A stretch of 64,000 bases of DNA from NCBI GenBank assembly GCA_028023455.1, contig JAQFVV010013385.1, positions 62,001 to 126,000 of the forward strand, in the 5' to 3' direction. Each line of letters starts with the position of its first letter. The first letter of the stretch is position 1. The position numbers and the translations under genes were made by a program. The notes under the pieces are model-generated. The model ran no database searches and was not told the DNA's origin. It saw only the letters and a program-made list of their open reading frames with translations. Source of the stretch: Epiperipatus broadwayi (lineage: Eukaryota; Onychophora; Udeonychophora; Euonychophora; Peripatidae). Below, in pieces: positions 24,802-35,864 of the stretch.

Positions 24802-26439
24802 TTACATATATAGGCATATGTTACTTCCACACAAATAAAAACCATAGTCAGCAATGCTAAATTTTCATTACAGTCTTATATCACTCATCATACTTAAATC
24901 TTCCTGTCAATCATTAAAAATATCTGCCTTTAAATTATTGTTACTTACAAATTTCTGTATTATTAGCATTATTCAGACCACCAAATTCTACATTTTCTTT
25001 TAGTAAAGTCACTAATAATACAATCACATTTGGAAAAGTATTCAATATTCTTATTTTCAATAAATCAAAGAAATAGTCAACCCATAGCTTAAGCTGATTC
25101 TATGATACATTACCATGACCAAGACCTAACAAGTTTAATAATTGTAAATCTGTTGAATTTAGCACAGATAAAAGTTGCTTCTCAAGAAGGATCATCAAAT
25201 TTATTTTCTCAACATTATTCTCAATGACATCGTTTGGCATAACACAAATATTTTAAAAATAAACAGAAATTTTAGGGTTAAACAGCTGTTGAACGTTATA
25301 AAATAGCCACTTATTTTAATTTTAAAACACATTAATATATGATTTTTTCAGAAATCTACATATGTAATATATAAATAAACTTCTCTTATATTGTGTTTTT
25401 TAACCATCTGTAAGATTCTATTGATTTGAAGATTGGTACATCCAATTTCATTTATAATGACTTTTCTCTTTAAATAAAGCATTCGTGATAGCTTATTTAA
25501 CTGATGTGTAAATATTTGATAACAATCGAATTAATGCTATTATTTTTACTAACATTTGGATAATTTATATTCCTTCTAATATTGTGTACAAAAAAATCAG
25601 ACTTCTGTTAGAATTTTTCAATAATACTATCAAACAAAAAATTAACAGAAAAAAATGCTTTTATTTTAGGAATATTCTCAATCTAATGTACAAGAATAAG
25701 CATTAATAAAATGGTATAAGTTCCATTTTATGAAACAAGTGTTTCATTGATAAAGCTAATAATTCCATAAATTTAAGATTTCAAATAAAATCTCAAATTG
25801 AATTCAATATATTTCAATCATCATAATGTTACCCCCTCCCCCCCCAAAAAAAAAACCCAGTCTTCTCCACTAGAAAAAATTTCTCCTTTTGTTTGTTTTT
25901 GTTGTTTTTCTTTTTGTAAAAAAATGAGCTTTATTAAGAACAAATATATGAATGCTTCTCTACAAAACGTCTCAGCTACAAATGCTCTCTTATATTTGTA
26001 TCTTAAAAAGTTGAAATTAAGTAATCATTGTTTTATATTACAAATATTTCTACCACTTAAATAATGTAGACGGTCATTTTTAGATATTTTTTAAACAATT
26101 TAAAATATTGTTTCAAAAAACAGATGTAATGTGACTTATTATTGATTACACTTCCTCGTACAGAATCATTACTACAGAGTCCCAATATTAGTGTTTTCAC
26201 AATAGTAAGTTAATTTGAATAGAGGAAAAAAAAATAAAGTAAAATATTAGAGCCAGAATTGCCTTAGATTTAATTAAATTATGGAAAATATGGCTGCACA
26301 AACAATTATTACATAGCATAATCAATGGCTTAAGTAGAGACTTATGAAGATTGGATTATTTACAATCTATCTGGCTTGAAGAAAGTAAGATAAAAAATGA
26401 AGAGGAAAATAAAGCACCTGAGGAAAAAAGGTTTTATTT
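24802..26439. other. AT-rich non-coding stretch
   Basis: No supportable gene. A homopolymer pair (C then A runs) lies at 25831-25856. The frame at 25798-26064 reads through this and is not credible as a gene. Confidence 0.45.
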
Positions 26440-26799
26440 AAACAATAATAGTAATTAAATTTGTTTTCTTATGCAATCTAATCAAATGAGTTTCTAAGAA
26501 GAGGATATGATACAATGTGATGACTATGCACTGTGGCTTTCTTTTTATCAAAGTGCCCAGAGAAACCTGATTGCCACCTTCCCTTCCCTTTCCATTTCCC
26601 ACCCTAAGTTTTTTTGTATATTGTTTTCTATCCTGGTCCATCCCATTTCCACAACCTCATTTTTGTCCATCTATGACCTTTATATCTAGAACCCCCTTAT
26701 CTTTTTCCAAACCCAGCATAAAAACCAAGAATCCACTTTCTGTATAATCATTTTGTTTATATTTATTCTGCCACAACTTCATTACTTGCACTCTTTCTT

Positions 26800-29560
26800 C
26801 TTATAAAAATTTGCATTCAATTAAAAGATACCTAATATTTTTCAATTACCCACATTTCTCCATTTATGGGTATACTCCCATGTTACTAATGATTCTGTTT
26901 GAGCATTAAACAGCAATATTCTGCTTATTTCTATACATATTTAAACTCTTTTTAATCTCCATATTAGTTCTCCATCTCTCTAACTCCCTATTTTTTATTA
27001 ATGCATCTATTCTTCTATATCATTTTTTGCCATTATAATACTCAACAATTTTCCTAACACAATCATTCCATCTTTTTATAAGTATACTAACCTAAAGTTT
27101 TTATCCAAATCTTCTGCATACCATATTACCTTTCTCACCTACCTTGTTGCTTGTCTTTTACTTGTAACCCAATTAAATATTATTTTGACCAGTCTCTTAT
27201 TATCCATAAATTGCAATCTACAGAACATTTTCATTTTGCATTTTGCATCTCCCATATAAAAACTTGACCATACCATTTCACTAAGAAATGCCTCCTTTGT
27301 TGTCCATACATCTGCATCTAATGAATGTCTTCCTACTTCTCTTTCTATTTTTTCTAAGAAATGTAATACTCCTTCATTCATTACTATAAGTTAACCATGC
27401 TACTGCCACTCCCTTCCATACTATTCTTGTTACATCATATTTATTATATGTAAACACTGTTAATTTCTTTATCAGTCCCTTTTTTTGCCTAATTTATCTT
27501 TTTTTTCCTATTCATCCAAGCAATTTCTCTGATTACTTAAGATGATTCCCAAATAGTCATACCTATTCACCACATTTAACTTTATATCCACCAATAAAAT
27601 TTCTCGCTTCTTTTTACCCACCATTTATCATCATTACTTTTGATTTTTCTTCACTAAATCTAATCCCTATCTCTTTATCCACCCTTGAACACATCTTCAG
27701 CATAACTTCCTTATATTACCTACTTTCTGTGCACAAGAAGATATCATCAGCAAATAAAAGACCTGATAATGTATACATTTCCTTGCCATATATTAATGGT
27801 ATCTCTACTCCTCTTTTTAATCTTTCTCTTGCTTTCTCCATTTCTTTCACATATAAAAAAACAAAATAGGTGACATTGGCTATCCTTGCTTTAGTCTCAC
27901 CCCATTTTAAACTCTGATTCTATATTTCCTAACTGATACATATAGTAATTATTTTCATACGATCTCTTAACCTTTTAACCGCTAATTATATTATTGGTTG
28001 TATGAGGTAAAAATCAAATCTTTTAATTGGCCAACTCACAAACTGAAGACAAAGCCTATTGTTAAAACATATTCGCCTATAATATTAAATTCAACTCAGA
28101 TACATTTATAAAAAGTATATTACTAATTTTTCAGGTTATGAAGAGAACGAAAGTTCTTTCAAAAATAAATTGCTATTTATTTATTCTAAAATATTCAATT
28201 TCGGCAACATAAAAGCTATAATATAAACAAAAAGGTCGACTTTTACGTTATAGAAAAGTAAATATTTCTTTTAAATATTTCTTTAATATTTTTACTAAAA
28301 TCTTCAATATTTTTCGAAAATAATTTTGTTTTTTTAGTTTTTTTTTTTTAAAAAACTAGTTTAATTTCTGAAATTATATTTTTTTAATACTTAAAATTGC
28401 ATTCAAAATGAAAATCTCAGCGTTTTTCTTTATTTTCTTTGATCAGGCGGTTTCTTTGTTCTTTCCAGCCAATCAGAATGTCTTTTTCGGCTGAGAGCAT
28501 GCTAAGAACCAATCAAAACTCATGTTCTTTCTTTGTTTAGGTTTAAATGCGTTTTTTTTTATTTTTTACTTGTAAAATAAATCGGAAGAGGTTACCATCT
28601 TACAGAACTTTTAAAAACCTATTCAAAACCTATCAAATGAATTTTTTAGCATAAGAACTGGCAGAGTTAGAGTGACATCAGATGTCTACGAGGAGCTTAG
28701 TAAGAAACAGTCTTTTGGTTAATGAGATCCACTAAAACTCCATTTATTCCTAAATTTACTAAACTTACCTATAATATATCTCTAGTTACTCTATAATATG
28801 CCTTCTCTATGTTATAAAGATATATAACTGTCTACCTGTATTCCTACAAATAACTATCTCCTATACATCTATCCATTCTTAAACCTCCTTGTATTTCTCT
28901 CACTATATTATTTTTTCAATCTATTTTGTCATCCTTCCAGCCACCATATATGCAAAAACTTTATATAACACTGATGTTATTACTATTGGTGTATAATTGT
29001 TTATTCTTATATGGTCCTTATTCTTTCCTTTAAATAATATCCTTAATTTTGTTATTATTTTGGCCACTGGAAATTCTGTTTTCTGTTTCATCTTAAAACA
29101 TGACAATAGATTTAATTTTGCTTTATTTTCCAAATTTATCACTATCTCTGCAGCCAACCATTTAATTCTCTTGCCTTTTTGTTTTTCAATTTCTTCCCTA
29201 CCTCATTCAATTCATTTTCTGTAAAATGAATATTTCCATTATTATGTGCTTTTATGTTTGTTATCAATCTGTCCTTCTCATCAAACATGTTTTTTATATT
29301 TATTACATATTTAAAAATTTTCTAATTATTTTCTAGAACTACATTCTTTTTTCTTATTATTTAGTAATACTATTTTTTTCTCCTCTAGATTCATTTTTTT
29401 AATATATTTCCAATTTCTTTTACTCCCATCTCTTCCACTTTTATTAAAATCCTCCAATAATTTACTATTTAATTTCATTCTTTCTATATAATTATTTATT
29501 TTAACCAATTTCTTTTTTGAAAATAGTTTTCCCATTTAATATTAATGTCTTTTTACTTTC
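26800..29560 (-). pseudogene. LINE reverse transcriptase remnant
   Basis: The coding remnant of this LINE. Open pieces are 29326-29535, 28921-29157 and 27139-27381. The last (EKIEREVGRHSLDADVWTTK) belongs to the thumb and C-terminal region. The catalytic FADD sequence lies outside the listed pieces near 27750, between stops. When the TTAA-flanked insert is removed, the reading frame is restored exactly as VDLIKRSYENN, confirming that both sides belong to one gene. Confidence 0.65.
27971..28718. mobile_element. piggyBac-like non-autonomous insert (748 bp)
   Basis: It is flanked on both sides by TTAA (27967-27970 and 28719-28722). Removing the insert and one TTAA restores an uninterrupted LINE reading frame, which is strong evidence of a clean insertion with TTAA target duplication, the signature of piggyBac-type transposases. 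The left end begins CCTTTTAACCGC, similar to ends common in piggyBac-derived MITEs; the complement of the right end begins CCAAAAGACTG, so terminal repeats are poor beyond the first CC. The interior is non-coding, with a GC-richer patch at 28440-28530. Confidence 0.6.
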
Positions 29561-29745
29561 TTTGTTTTTAATAGCACATTTATATTCTCTGCATGCTTTC
29601 CCCCTCTCTTTTACACTTTATTAATTCTCATTTTTCTATTAGCTTCGAATATTCTCACCTAAAATCCTATTTGCCAAAATCTTCCATGATTTTCCTGAAA
29701 GTTTGTGATAATGGCATATTGTCAGATGTGACATGTTGGACTATT

Positions 29746-30011
29746 GTTGAAGGTACAGAAAATTTTAAACTTTATTTAAACTTTTCAAATACAAACAACA
29801 TATTAGTAATGACACACAATTAGACAACATAGATTAAGATTAGTAATGACATAATGTTTCGAGTAGTATTATTCTGAAGAAGAGTGGAGAATAATACTAC
29901 TTGAAACATTGTGTAATTATTAACCTATATTATGTAATTGTGTGTTATTACTAACAAGTTGTTTGTATTTGAAAAGTTTAAATAAAGTTTAAAATTTTCT
30001 GTACATTCAAC
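29746..30011. repeat. Palindrome with CTGAAGA/GAAAC motif at its centre
   Basis: The arms run from about 29746 inward and from 30011 inward (TGTTGAAGGTACAGAAAA and its complement at the far end). They pair to within a few bases of the centre near 29875. The centre reads CTGAAGA, then a stretch ending CTACTT, then GAAACATT, reminiscent of Penelope-type 3' ends. Helix I complementarity is lacking, so I do not call a ribozyme. Likely an inverted dimer of a short retroelement 3' end. Confidence 0.6.
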
Positions 30012-30110
30012 ATTCACTCATAGATAATGGAAATGGTGCACTATATCTCATCCATGATTTCTTCTACTTTTATTTTATATTCTTCTAACTATTATTATCA
30101 TTCATTTTCC

Positions 30111-30208
30111 AAAACTCACCATACAGTAGTCCCACCAAGTGCAAGCCTTCATAATCACTGGATGCAAGAAACATTTGCACTTGATAGAACTATTGTATGA
30201 TGAGTTTT
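30111..30208. repeat. Miniature hairpin of the fold-back family
   Basis: A 98-bp hairpin with 34-bp arms starting AAAACTCACCATACAGTA. The arms and the inner AATCACTGGATGCA match the outer ends of the fold-back elements at 21271-22064 and 59931-60553. It looks like an internal-deletion derivative that kept only the termini. Confidence 0.65.
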
Positions 30209-31428
30209 GTACTCTTATTAATATCATGTGTAAGCCTATGAAATGTGATCATGTGAAAATGAGTTTCTGTGTAAAACAATAAAAGTTCATTATTTACCAG
30301 TGGCACAACTATTCTAAAGCAAATCAGACAATGAATGTGAACCTCTATATTATAAATATTAAACAGAAGTGGTTTTTTTTTTTTTAATTTGGCATAGAGC
30401 TCAAAAATTGTTGCTTTATCATATTAGTTTACAAGCCTTTTAGGCAATAATTTCTATATTATTTTGAAATTATAGGAATTGTTATTTAGTACTTATTAAA
30501 TTCAGTACTGATTAATATTATCGATTGGACATTTAATGGATTTTATAGATTAATAACTGCTACAATTATTCAATAATGATATGTACAAGTAATAGATTTA
30601 ATTGCCTACTGCACAATGACAAAATTCCTGGATTATGGCTGTAAATTATGCATTAATAGATGTAACTCTGTAATTGTTACTTGTATGACTTTTTTGACTT
30701 ATTAATGCTCAATTTTTCGTTTGCTTTCTCTGTACAGATCTTTCAGATAGGAAAAGAAATCAAAATACCCCGACTGTAGATATTTTTACAACATTGTAAA
30801 TTATCGTATTTTTTATTTTTCAATATTTTGTCCAAAAACGCACAAAAAATATAATTATTGACTAATAAATAAATAATAATAAACGTAAATGTGAAATTAT
30901 TGTTATAGAATTGATATTTAGAAATTAGATATAATGATTGATTTTCACTTTTTTTTTTTTTTCAAACATTCGATTTTTTAAATGTTCTGTAAATATGATT
31001 CGTACCAGTTTTCATTTTTATCCGTTTGATTTGAGAACAAAATTAGACATGCAATAACCCTTCACCGTTCTAAAGAGTTTACTTATCCGCAGGGCTTCCA
31101 TAATATTTGTATATAATGTTTTAAAACAAACTTAATAGGAGCAAAAATCGTTAAAAGAGAATAAAGCAGAAATTATCAAATATTTAATTATATACATGTT
31201 GTATATTTAATTTATGGAATTAGATACTATAAATTATTACTATTGATTATTTAAAACTGTAATAACTTTTTCATTTCAGTGACGGAATATTAGTATTATC
31301 TTTAATTTGTTGATTATTTAGAAGTATACTATATATTAGATGATAAAATTATTTCATATCAGTTATTACATTGTAACATTTTTATTACAAAATATTTGGT
31401 TGCTTATATATACATATATATATATATA
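30209..31428. other. AT-rich non-coding stretch
   Basis: No gene recognised. Ends in a (TA)n run at about 31406-31428 that borders the 464-bp-family repeat. Confidence 0.5.
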
Positions 31429-31430
31429 AG

Positions 31431-31490
31431 TATAGAGGATTTGAACTCAGATTTTTAAGCACCCTTCAACTAAGTTATCCACACTGTCTC
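31431..31490 (-). promoter_or_regulatory. tRNA-like segment with box A/box B, 464-bp family
   Basis: The minus strand reads GATAACTTAGTTGAAGGGTG and then GAGTTCAAATCCTC. The first resembles the D-arm of a tRNA (box A) and the second the T-arm (box B, GTTCAAATCC). The segment is shorter than a tRNA. Such remnants act as internal RNA polymerase III promoters in SINEs; whether this one works is unknown. Confidence 0.5.
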
Positions 31491-31532
31491 ATACAACTGA
31501 TACACATGATCACACACATGTAGAAAAGATTA

Positions 31533-31591
31533 ATAATCACCAATATACGTATTTCATGCTAAACCAGAACTCATCAGTTTGTCCAGATTAT
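31533..31591 (-). ncRNA. Candidate hammerhead ribozyme, 464-bp family, left unit
   Basis: The core CTGATGA and GAAA are intact. Helix III is the palindrome AUACGUAU, the triplet is AUA, and the outer helix I strands ATAATC and GATTAT pair. Helix I (ACAAA with TTGGT) and helix II (GTTCT with AGCAT) each carry one mismatch relative to the copy at 35135-35193, so activity may be reduced. Confidence 0.7.
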
Positions 31592-31638
31592 CATCACACA
31601 CACGCACACACACATATATATATATAATCAATGCTCAC

Positions 31639-34600
31639 CAACACGCATTAGCCAGCGTGGTGAGTTTATTGGCTTTTTACCTCTGAGATTAAGATCAAGA
31701 AACACCATGGTCTTGTTTCTCAGTGCCTGATAAGGCAGAATGAATGTTTGTGTAAATGATAAAGATTTTTCCCAATTATACAATTATGACAGACAAAAAT
31801 AAAGCATGGCCCTTAATCCCAGGAGGCTATAAAGTCACCAACCAAGGCAGCGATTGGTGGCCGAAGGCGGAGGGTGCTAAGAATATCCTGGAGGCGGACC
31901 CAGGCTGCCATTTGATGACGACTTTTTATTTAGGTACTTACAACTGCAGATCACTTTCAAGTGAAGGAAGATTGCAAGAATTAGAAGAAGAACTCTCTTA
32001 TATTAAATGGGATATTATTGGACTTTGTGAAGTTAGAAGAAAAGGTGAAGAGACAATTGATTTAAAAAGTGGACATATGCTCTATTATAAAGGCACAAAT
32101 ATTGGAAATACAAGTGGAGTAGGATTCATTATAAATAAAAAGTGGAAGAACAATATTGTGGAGATTGATGGTGTATCAGACAGAGTGGCAAGATTAGTTA
32201 TACAACTTAATAGCAGATATCAAATGCAGATAATTCAGGTTTATGCCCCAACAAGTTCTCACAGTGATGAAGTAGTAGAAGATTTTTATATGGATGTACA
32301 AAAGGCTTTTGATCAGAGTAAACAACATTTTAAAATTGTTATGAGAGATTTTAATGCTAGAATTGGTAAACAAATGAAAGATGAAAGTGTTGTAGGTAAT
32401 TTTGGTTATGGTAATAGAAATGAGAGAGACATAGACTTGTGAAGTTTGCAGAGAAGGAAAAACTTTATATTATGAATTCTTTTTTTGAGAAAAATGTTAG
32501 AAGGAAATGGACATGGAAGCATCCAAATGAAGGTACAGCAGAATTGGATTATATTTTGACTAACAGGAAATACATATTTCAAGATTGTAATGTTCTTAAT
32601 AAATTTAACACAGGAAGTGATCATCAATTAGTAAGGGGTAAGATACATGTTAATGTAAAACTAGAGAGACAAAAATTATTAAGAAAAACTATATTTACAG
32701 TTGATATTCCTAATCTTCAGAAACATTCTAATGAATTTAAATTAGAACTTACAAATCGGTTTCAAGTATTAGTAGATTTTGAACATGATTCAGATTTGAA
32801 TGAAATTAATATGAAAATAACTGATACACTTTTAAAAACTGCAACAAAGATAGCTGGTAGAAAAAAGCAGCAATTGACTAATAAAATTTCTACTGAGACT
32901 AGAGAACTTATGAAGAAAAGAAGGAATATGAAGATATGCAAGAATGATGCATTAAAAAGAATTGAATATCTCAAATTTTGTAAAATGGTGCGGAAAAGAG
33001 TTGAAAATGATATAAGAAAGTATAACTGTGAATTAGCAAGAAAAGCTGTAGAAGAAAATAAAAGTCTTAAGAATGTAAAACAACATTTTGGTATTGGTAG
33101 GAAATTTATATCTGCAATAAGGAAAAAAGATGGAATTATTACTAAAAAGAGGGATGACATTATGAAATTGGTAGAAGATTTTTATCGAGAATTATATAGT
33201 AATAAAGAACAAGTACCTCCTATATCTATTACATCTTCCGAATTGCCCAGAATTTTAAATGAAGAAGTGAGAAATGCAATTAAATGTATGAAAAAAGGAA
33301 AGGCTCCAGGTAATGATGGAATTATAATTGATATATTAAAAGAAGCAGGTGAAGAAACAGAAAAAATATTAGCAAAGTTATATACCAAATGTCTAAATGA
33401 TAAAGATGTACTGGATGATTGGAAGAATGCAGTAATAATATTAATATTTAAAAAAGGTGATAAAGAAGATATTAGAAATTACAGACCTATCAGCCTTTTA
33501 TCAGTTTTATATAAAATTTTTACCAAGATAATTACAACTCGTCTACAGAGAACCTTGGATTTTCCCCAACCAAGAGAACAAGCTGGATTTAAAAGTGGTT
33601 TTAGTACAGTAGATCATATTCAAGTATTGAGAGAAGTTATAGAAAGGACAAATGAATATGAGTTGTCATTATGTTTTGGATTTGTAGATTATGAAAAGGC
33701 ATTTGATTCTATAAACATTTCTTCAGTGATTAAAGCATTGGATCATCAAGTTATAGATCCAGGATATTGTCATATTTTAAAGAATATTTATAAAAATGCA
33801 ACAGCAACAATTAGATTACATAATGATACTGGGAAAGTCAACATTGAGAAAGGTGTAAGACAAGGTGACTCCATATCTCCAAAACTTTTTACAGCAGTGC
33901 TGCAAGAAGTATTTTGTGGATTAAAATGGGAAACTAAAGGAGTGAAAGTAAATGGAGATTATTTAAGTCATTTAGATTTCGCAGATGATGTAGTTGTTTT
34001 TGCAAATAATGCTTCCGAGCTGCAGGAAATGTTGCGGGAGTTATCAGATGAAAGTAGGAAAGTAGGACTAAAGATAAATGTTAAAAAGACTAAAGTAATG
34101 TTTAATCGATTTGCTCAAAATATGAAAATAAAGATTGATTATGATGAATTAGAAGAAGTTAAGAGTTACAAATACCTTGGTCAGATTATTAATACAGATG
34201 GAAACATAATAGAGGAAATTAATCATAGAATTAAACTTGGTTGGAGTGCTTTTGGTAGAAATAACTTGATATTAAAAGGAAATATGCTTATGTGTTTGAA
34301 AAGAAAGGTTTTTAATAAATGTGTTTTACCAGTTCTTACTTATGGATCTGAGACTTGGAAACTTAATAGAAGATCAATACAGAGACTTCAGACCACTCAA
34401 AGAAGTATGGAGAGATGTATGTTGGGAGTAACAAGAAGAGATCGAAAACGCAATGTATGGGTAAGAGAACAAACAGGTGTTACTGACCTCATTGAAAAAA
34501 TTAAAAGATTAAAGTGGAGTTGGGCTGGACATATTGCTAGAAGAGATGATAATAGATGGACAATTGAAATTTTAAACTGGATTCCAAGAGATTGTAAAAG

Positions 34601-34747
34601 ACCTAGAAGGAGACCACATGTAAGATGGATGGATGAAATAAGAAAATGTGTAGGGGTGATGTGGAGAAGAGAAGCTAAAGATCGGAGAAGATGGATTAAA
34701 CTTGGAGAGACCTTCATCCTGCAGTGGATTGATAATGGTTGATAATG
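31639..34747 (+). mobile_element. Full-length RTE-type LINE (copy 5)
   Basis: A complete, young element of about 3.1 kb with a 147-bp leader, a single long coding region and a short 3' end immediately after the stop, ending in GATAATGATAAT-type repeats. RTE elements typically have one frame and a microsatellite-like tail. It is flanked by the 15-bp direct repeat ATAATCAATGCTCAC, a target-site duplication that shows a true insertion. The target was the 464-bp tandem repeat. Only one frameshift separates it from being fully open, so it or close sisters were recently mobile. Confidence 0.95.
31786..34742 (+). pseudogene. RTE endonuclease-reverse transcriptase (single frameshift)
   Basis: This encodes an AP-type endonuclease followed by a reverse transcriptase, the enzymes that nick target DNA and copy LINE RNA into it. 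The start at 31786 (MTDKNKAW) is preferred to the in-frame ATG at 31756 because the diverged copy 1 keeps ATGACAGAC. Endonuclease motifs: LGTYNCRSL, IIGLCEVRR, VYAPTS, RDFNARIG (usual GDFNA has Gly replaced by Arg) and GSDHQLVRG. Reverse transcriptase motifs: KGKAPGNDGI, IRNYRPISLL, QAGFKSGFS, VDYEKAFDSI, GVRQGDSISPKLF, HLDFADDVVVF and GLKINVKKTKV. The C-terminal domain has YGSETW and GHIARRDDNRW. One missing G near 32427 (copy 1 has GAGAGAGGACA) shifts the frame; the first part ends at 32442 and the second runs from 32439 to 34742. Confidence 0.93.
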
Positions 34748-35045
34748 ATAATCAATGCTCACTTTATATTAAGATAACAATTCTTCATACTTTAATGGAC
34801 AGGCTTCAATCCACTGTGACCTGCAACTTTTCAGCCATCCATATCATTAAAAATATGATGATGAAAACTCAATTCCCATACTGATACTAATAGTATTGCC
34901 ATGCCCATGTTGACCTGAAGTCATTCTGACTCTCATGTATAGGACAGTATCCATTAAATACATATAAGAGGGATGGATAGAATACAATCTTGATATGTAA
35001 ATATTTGAAAACCAGGTACTCTTCACAAACTTGGAAGCTTAATTG

Positions 35046-35100
35046 TAAGTATAGAGGATTTGAACTCAGATTTTCAAGCACCCTTCAACTATCCACACTA
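35046..35100 (-). promoter_or_regulatory. tRNA-like segment, 464-bp family, central unit
   Basis: The minus strand reads GTGGATAGTTGAAGGGTGCT, then GAGTTCAAATCCTCTATA, matching box A and box B loosely and strictly respectively. It lacks seven bases of the box A region present in the 31431-31490 copy (GATAACTTAG), so it may be a weaker promoter. Confidence 0.45.
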
Positions 35101-35134
35101 TCTCATACAACTGACACACATGTAGAAAAGATTA

Positions 35135-35193
35135 ATAATCACCAATATGCGTATTTCATGCTAAATTAGCACTCATCAGTTGGTCGAGATTAT
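35135..35193 (-). ncRNA. Hammerhead ribozyme, 464-bp family, best copy
   Basis: The 59-nt motif on the minus strand has every expected part. The helix I 5' strand is ATAATC, bulge TCG, ACCAA, then CTGATGA; helix II is GTGCT, loop AATTT, AGCAT; then GAAA; helix III is the near-palindrome TACGCAT with A-U and U-A pairs; the cleavage triplet is AUA; the helix I 3' strand is TTGGT GATTAT, perfectly complementary to ACCAA and ATAATC. The bulge in helix I and loop II are where natural type I hammerheads make their tertiary contact. Very short helix III is characteristic of PLE and retrozyme hammerheads. Cleavage would be between 35146 and 35145. Confidence 0.85.
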
Positions 35194-35666
35194 CATCTCT
35201 CACACATATATATAATCAATGCTCAGTTTATATTAAGATAGCAAATCTTCATACTTTAATGGACAGGCTTCAATCCACTGCAACCTCCAACTTTTCAGCC
35301 ATCCATATCATTGAAAATCTGATGATGAAAACTCAAATCCCATGCTGATGCTAATATTATTGCCATGCCCATGTTGACATGAAGTCACTCTGACTCCTCA
35401 TGTATAGGACAGAACCCATTAAATTAAATTATATTAAGATAGGTTCTGTCCTATACATGAGGAGTCAGAGTGACTTCAGGTCAACATGAGCATGGCAATA
35501 ATATTAGCATCAGCATGGGATTTGAGTTTTCATCATCAGATTTTCAATGATATGGATGGCTGAAAAGTTGGAGATTGTAGTGGATTGAAGCCTGTCCATT
35601 AAAGTATGAAGATTTGCTATCTTAATATAAACTGAGCATTGATTATATATATATATATGAGAGATG

Positions 35667-35725
35667 ATAATCTGGACCAACTGGTGAGTGCTGGTTTAGC
35701 ATGAAATACATATATTGGTGATTAT
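35667..35725 (+). ncRNA. Hammerhead motif, 464-bp family, inverted copy (core mutated)
   Basis: Helices I (ACCAA with TTGGT, ATAATC with GATTAT), II (GTGCT with AGCAT) and the palindromic helix III are all intact. The core reads CTGGTGA: the essential A after CTG is G, which should abolish cleavage. This gives a natural inactive counterpart to the copy at 35135-35193. Confidence 0.75.
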
Positions 35726-35769
35726 TAATCTTTTCTACATGTGTGTGGTCATGTGTATCAGTTGTATGA

Positions 35770-35826
35770 GATAATATGGATAGTTGAAGGGTGCTTGAAA
35801 ATCTGAGTTCAAATCCTCTATACTTA
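35770..35826 (+). promoter_or_regulatory. tRNA-like segment, 464-bp family, inverted copy
   Basis: Plus-strand ATGGATAGTTGAAGGGTGCT followed by GAGTTCAAATCCTCTATA, the same box A-like and box B-like words as at 35046-35100. Confidence 0.45.
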
Positions 35827-35864
35827 CAATTAAGCTCCCAGGTTTGTGAAGAGTGCCTGGTTTT

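Larger units (their letters stand above)
26440..29690 (-). mobile_element. Decayed LINE of CR1/Jockey-like type
   Basis: A reverse-strand non-LTR retrotransposon different from the RTE lineage. From 5' to 3' on the minus strand: a pre-RT region (29326-29535), a fingers motif with FKGKNKDHIRINNYTPI (28921-29157), palm A with EKAYYRV near 28800, an insertion at 27971-28718, GQPMSP-like sequence near 27885, LLFADDIFLC near 27750, and a C-terminal region with LFNAQTESL and LIECKF (26815-26910), the zinc-knuckle area common in this LINE group. The endonuclease part is not recognisable. Stops and shifts are many. The clade assignment is tentative. Confidence 0.7.
31429..31638 (-). mobile_element. 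464-bp-family repeat, partial unit left of the RTE insertion
   Basis: It contains, on the minus strand, a hammerhead-like motif, then the tRNA-like segment, ending at a (TA)n run. The right edge, ATAATCAATGCTCAC (31624-31638), is repeated at 34748-34762 on the other side of the full-length RTE. This was therefore continuous with 34751-35430 before the RTE inserted. A (CA)n(TA)n run lies at 31599-31626. Confidence 0.75.
34748..35421 (-). mobile_element. 464-bp tandem repeat, retrozyme-like, one and a half units
   Basis: ATCAATGCTCA occurs at 34751 and again at 35215, giving a monomer of 464 bp followed by a 207-bp partial unit. On the minus strand each full monomer carries a hammerhead motif, then 35 nt later a tRNA-like segment, then a non-coding body containing CCTGTCCATTAAAGTATGAAG. 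No open frame is conserved. Tandem monomers with one hammerhead each match the organisation of retrozymes, whose RNA is cut into unit-length pieces that can circularise. The unit is somewhat longer than typical animal retrozymes. Confidence 0.75.

Noticed and set aside
31431-35826. Functional tRNA gene
   Set aside because: Box A and box B words are present, but the segment is too short and lacks an acceptor stem and a full anticodon arm.
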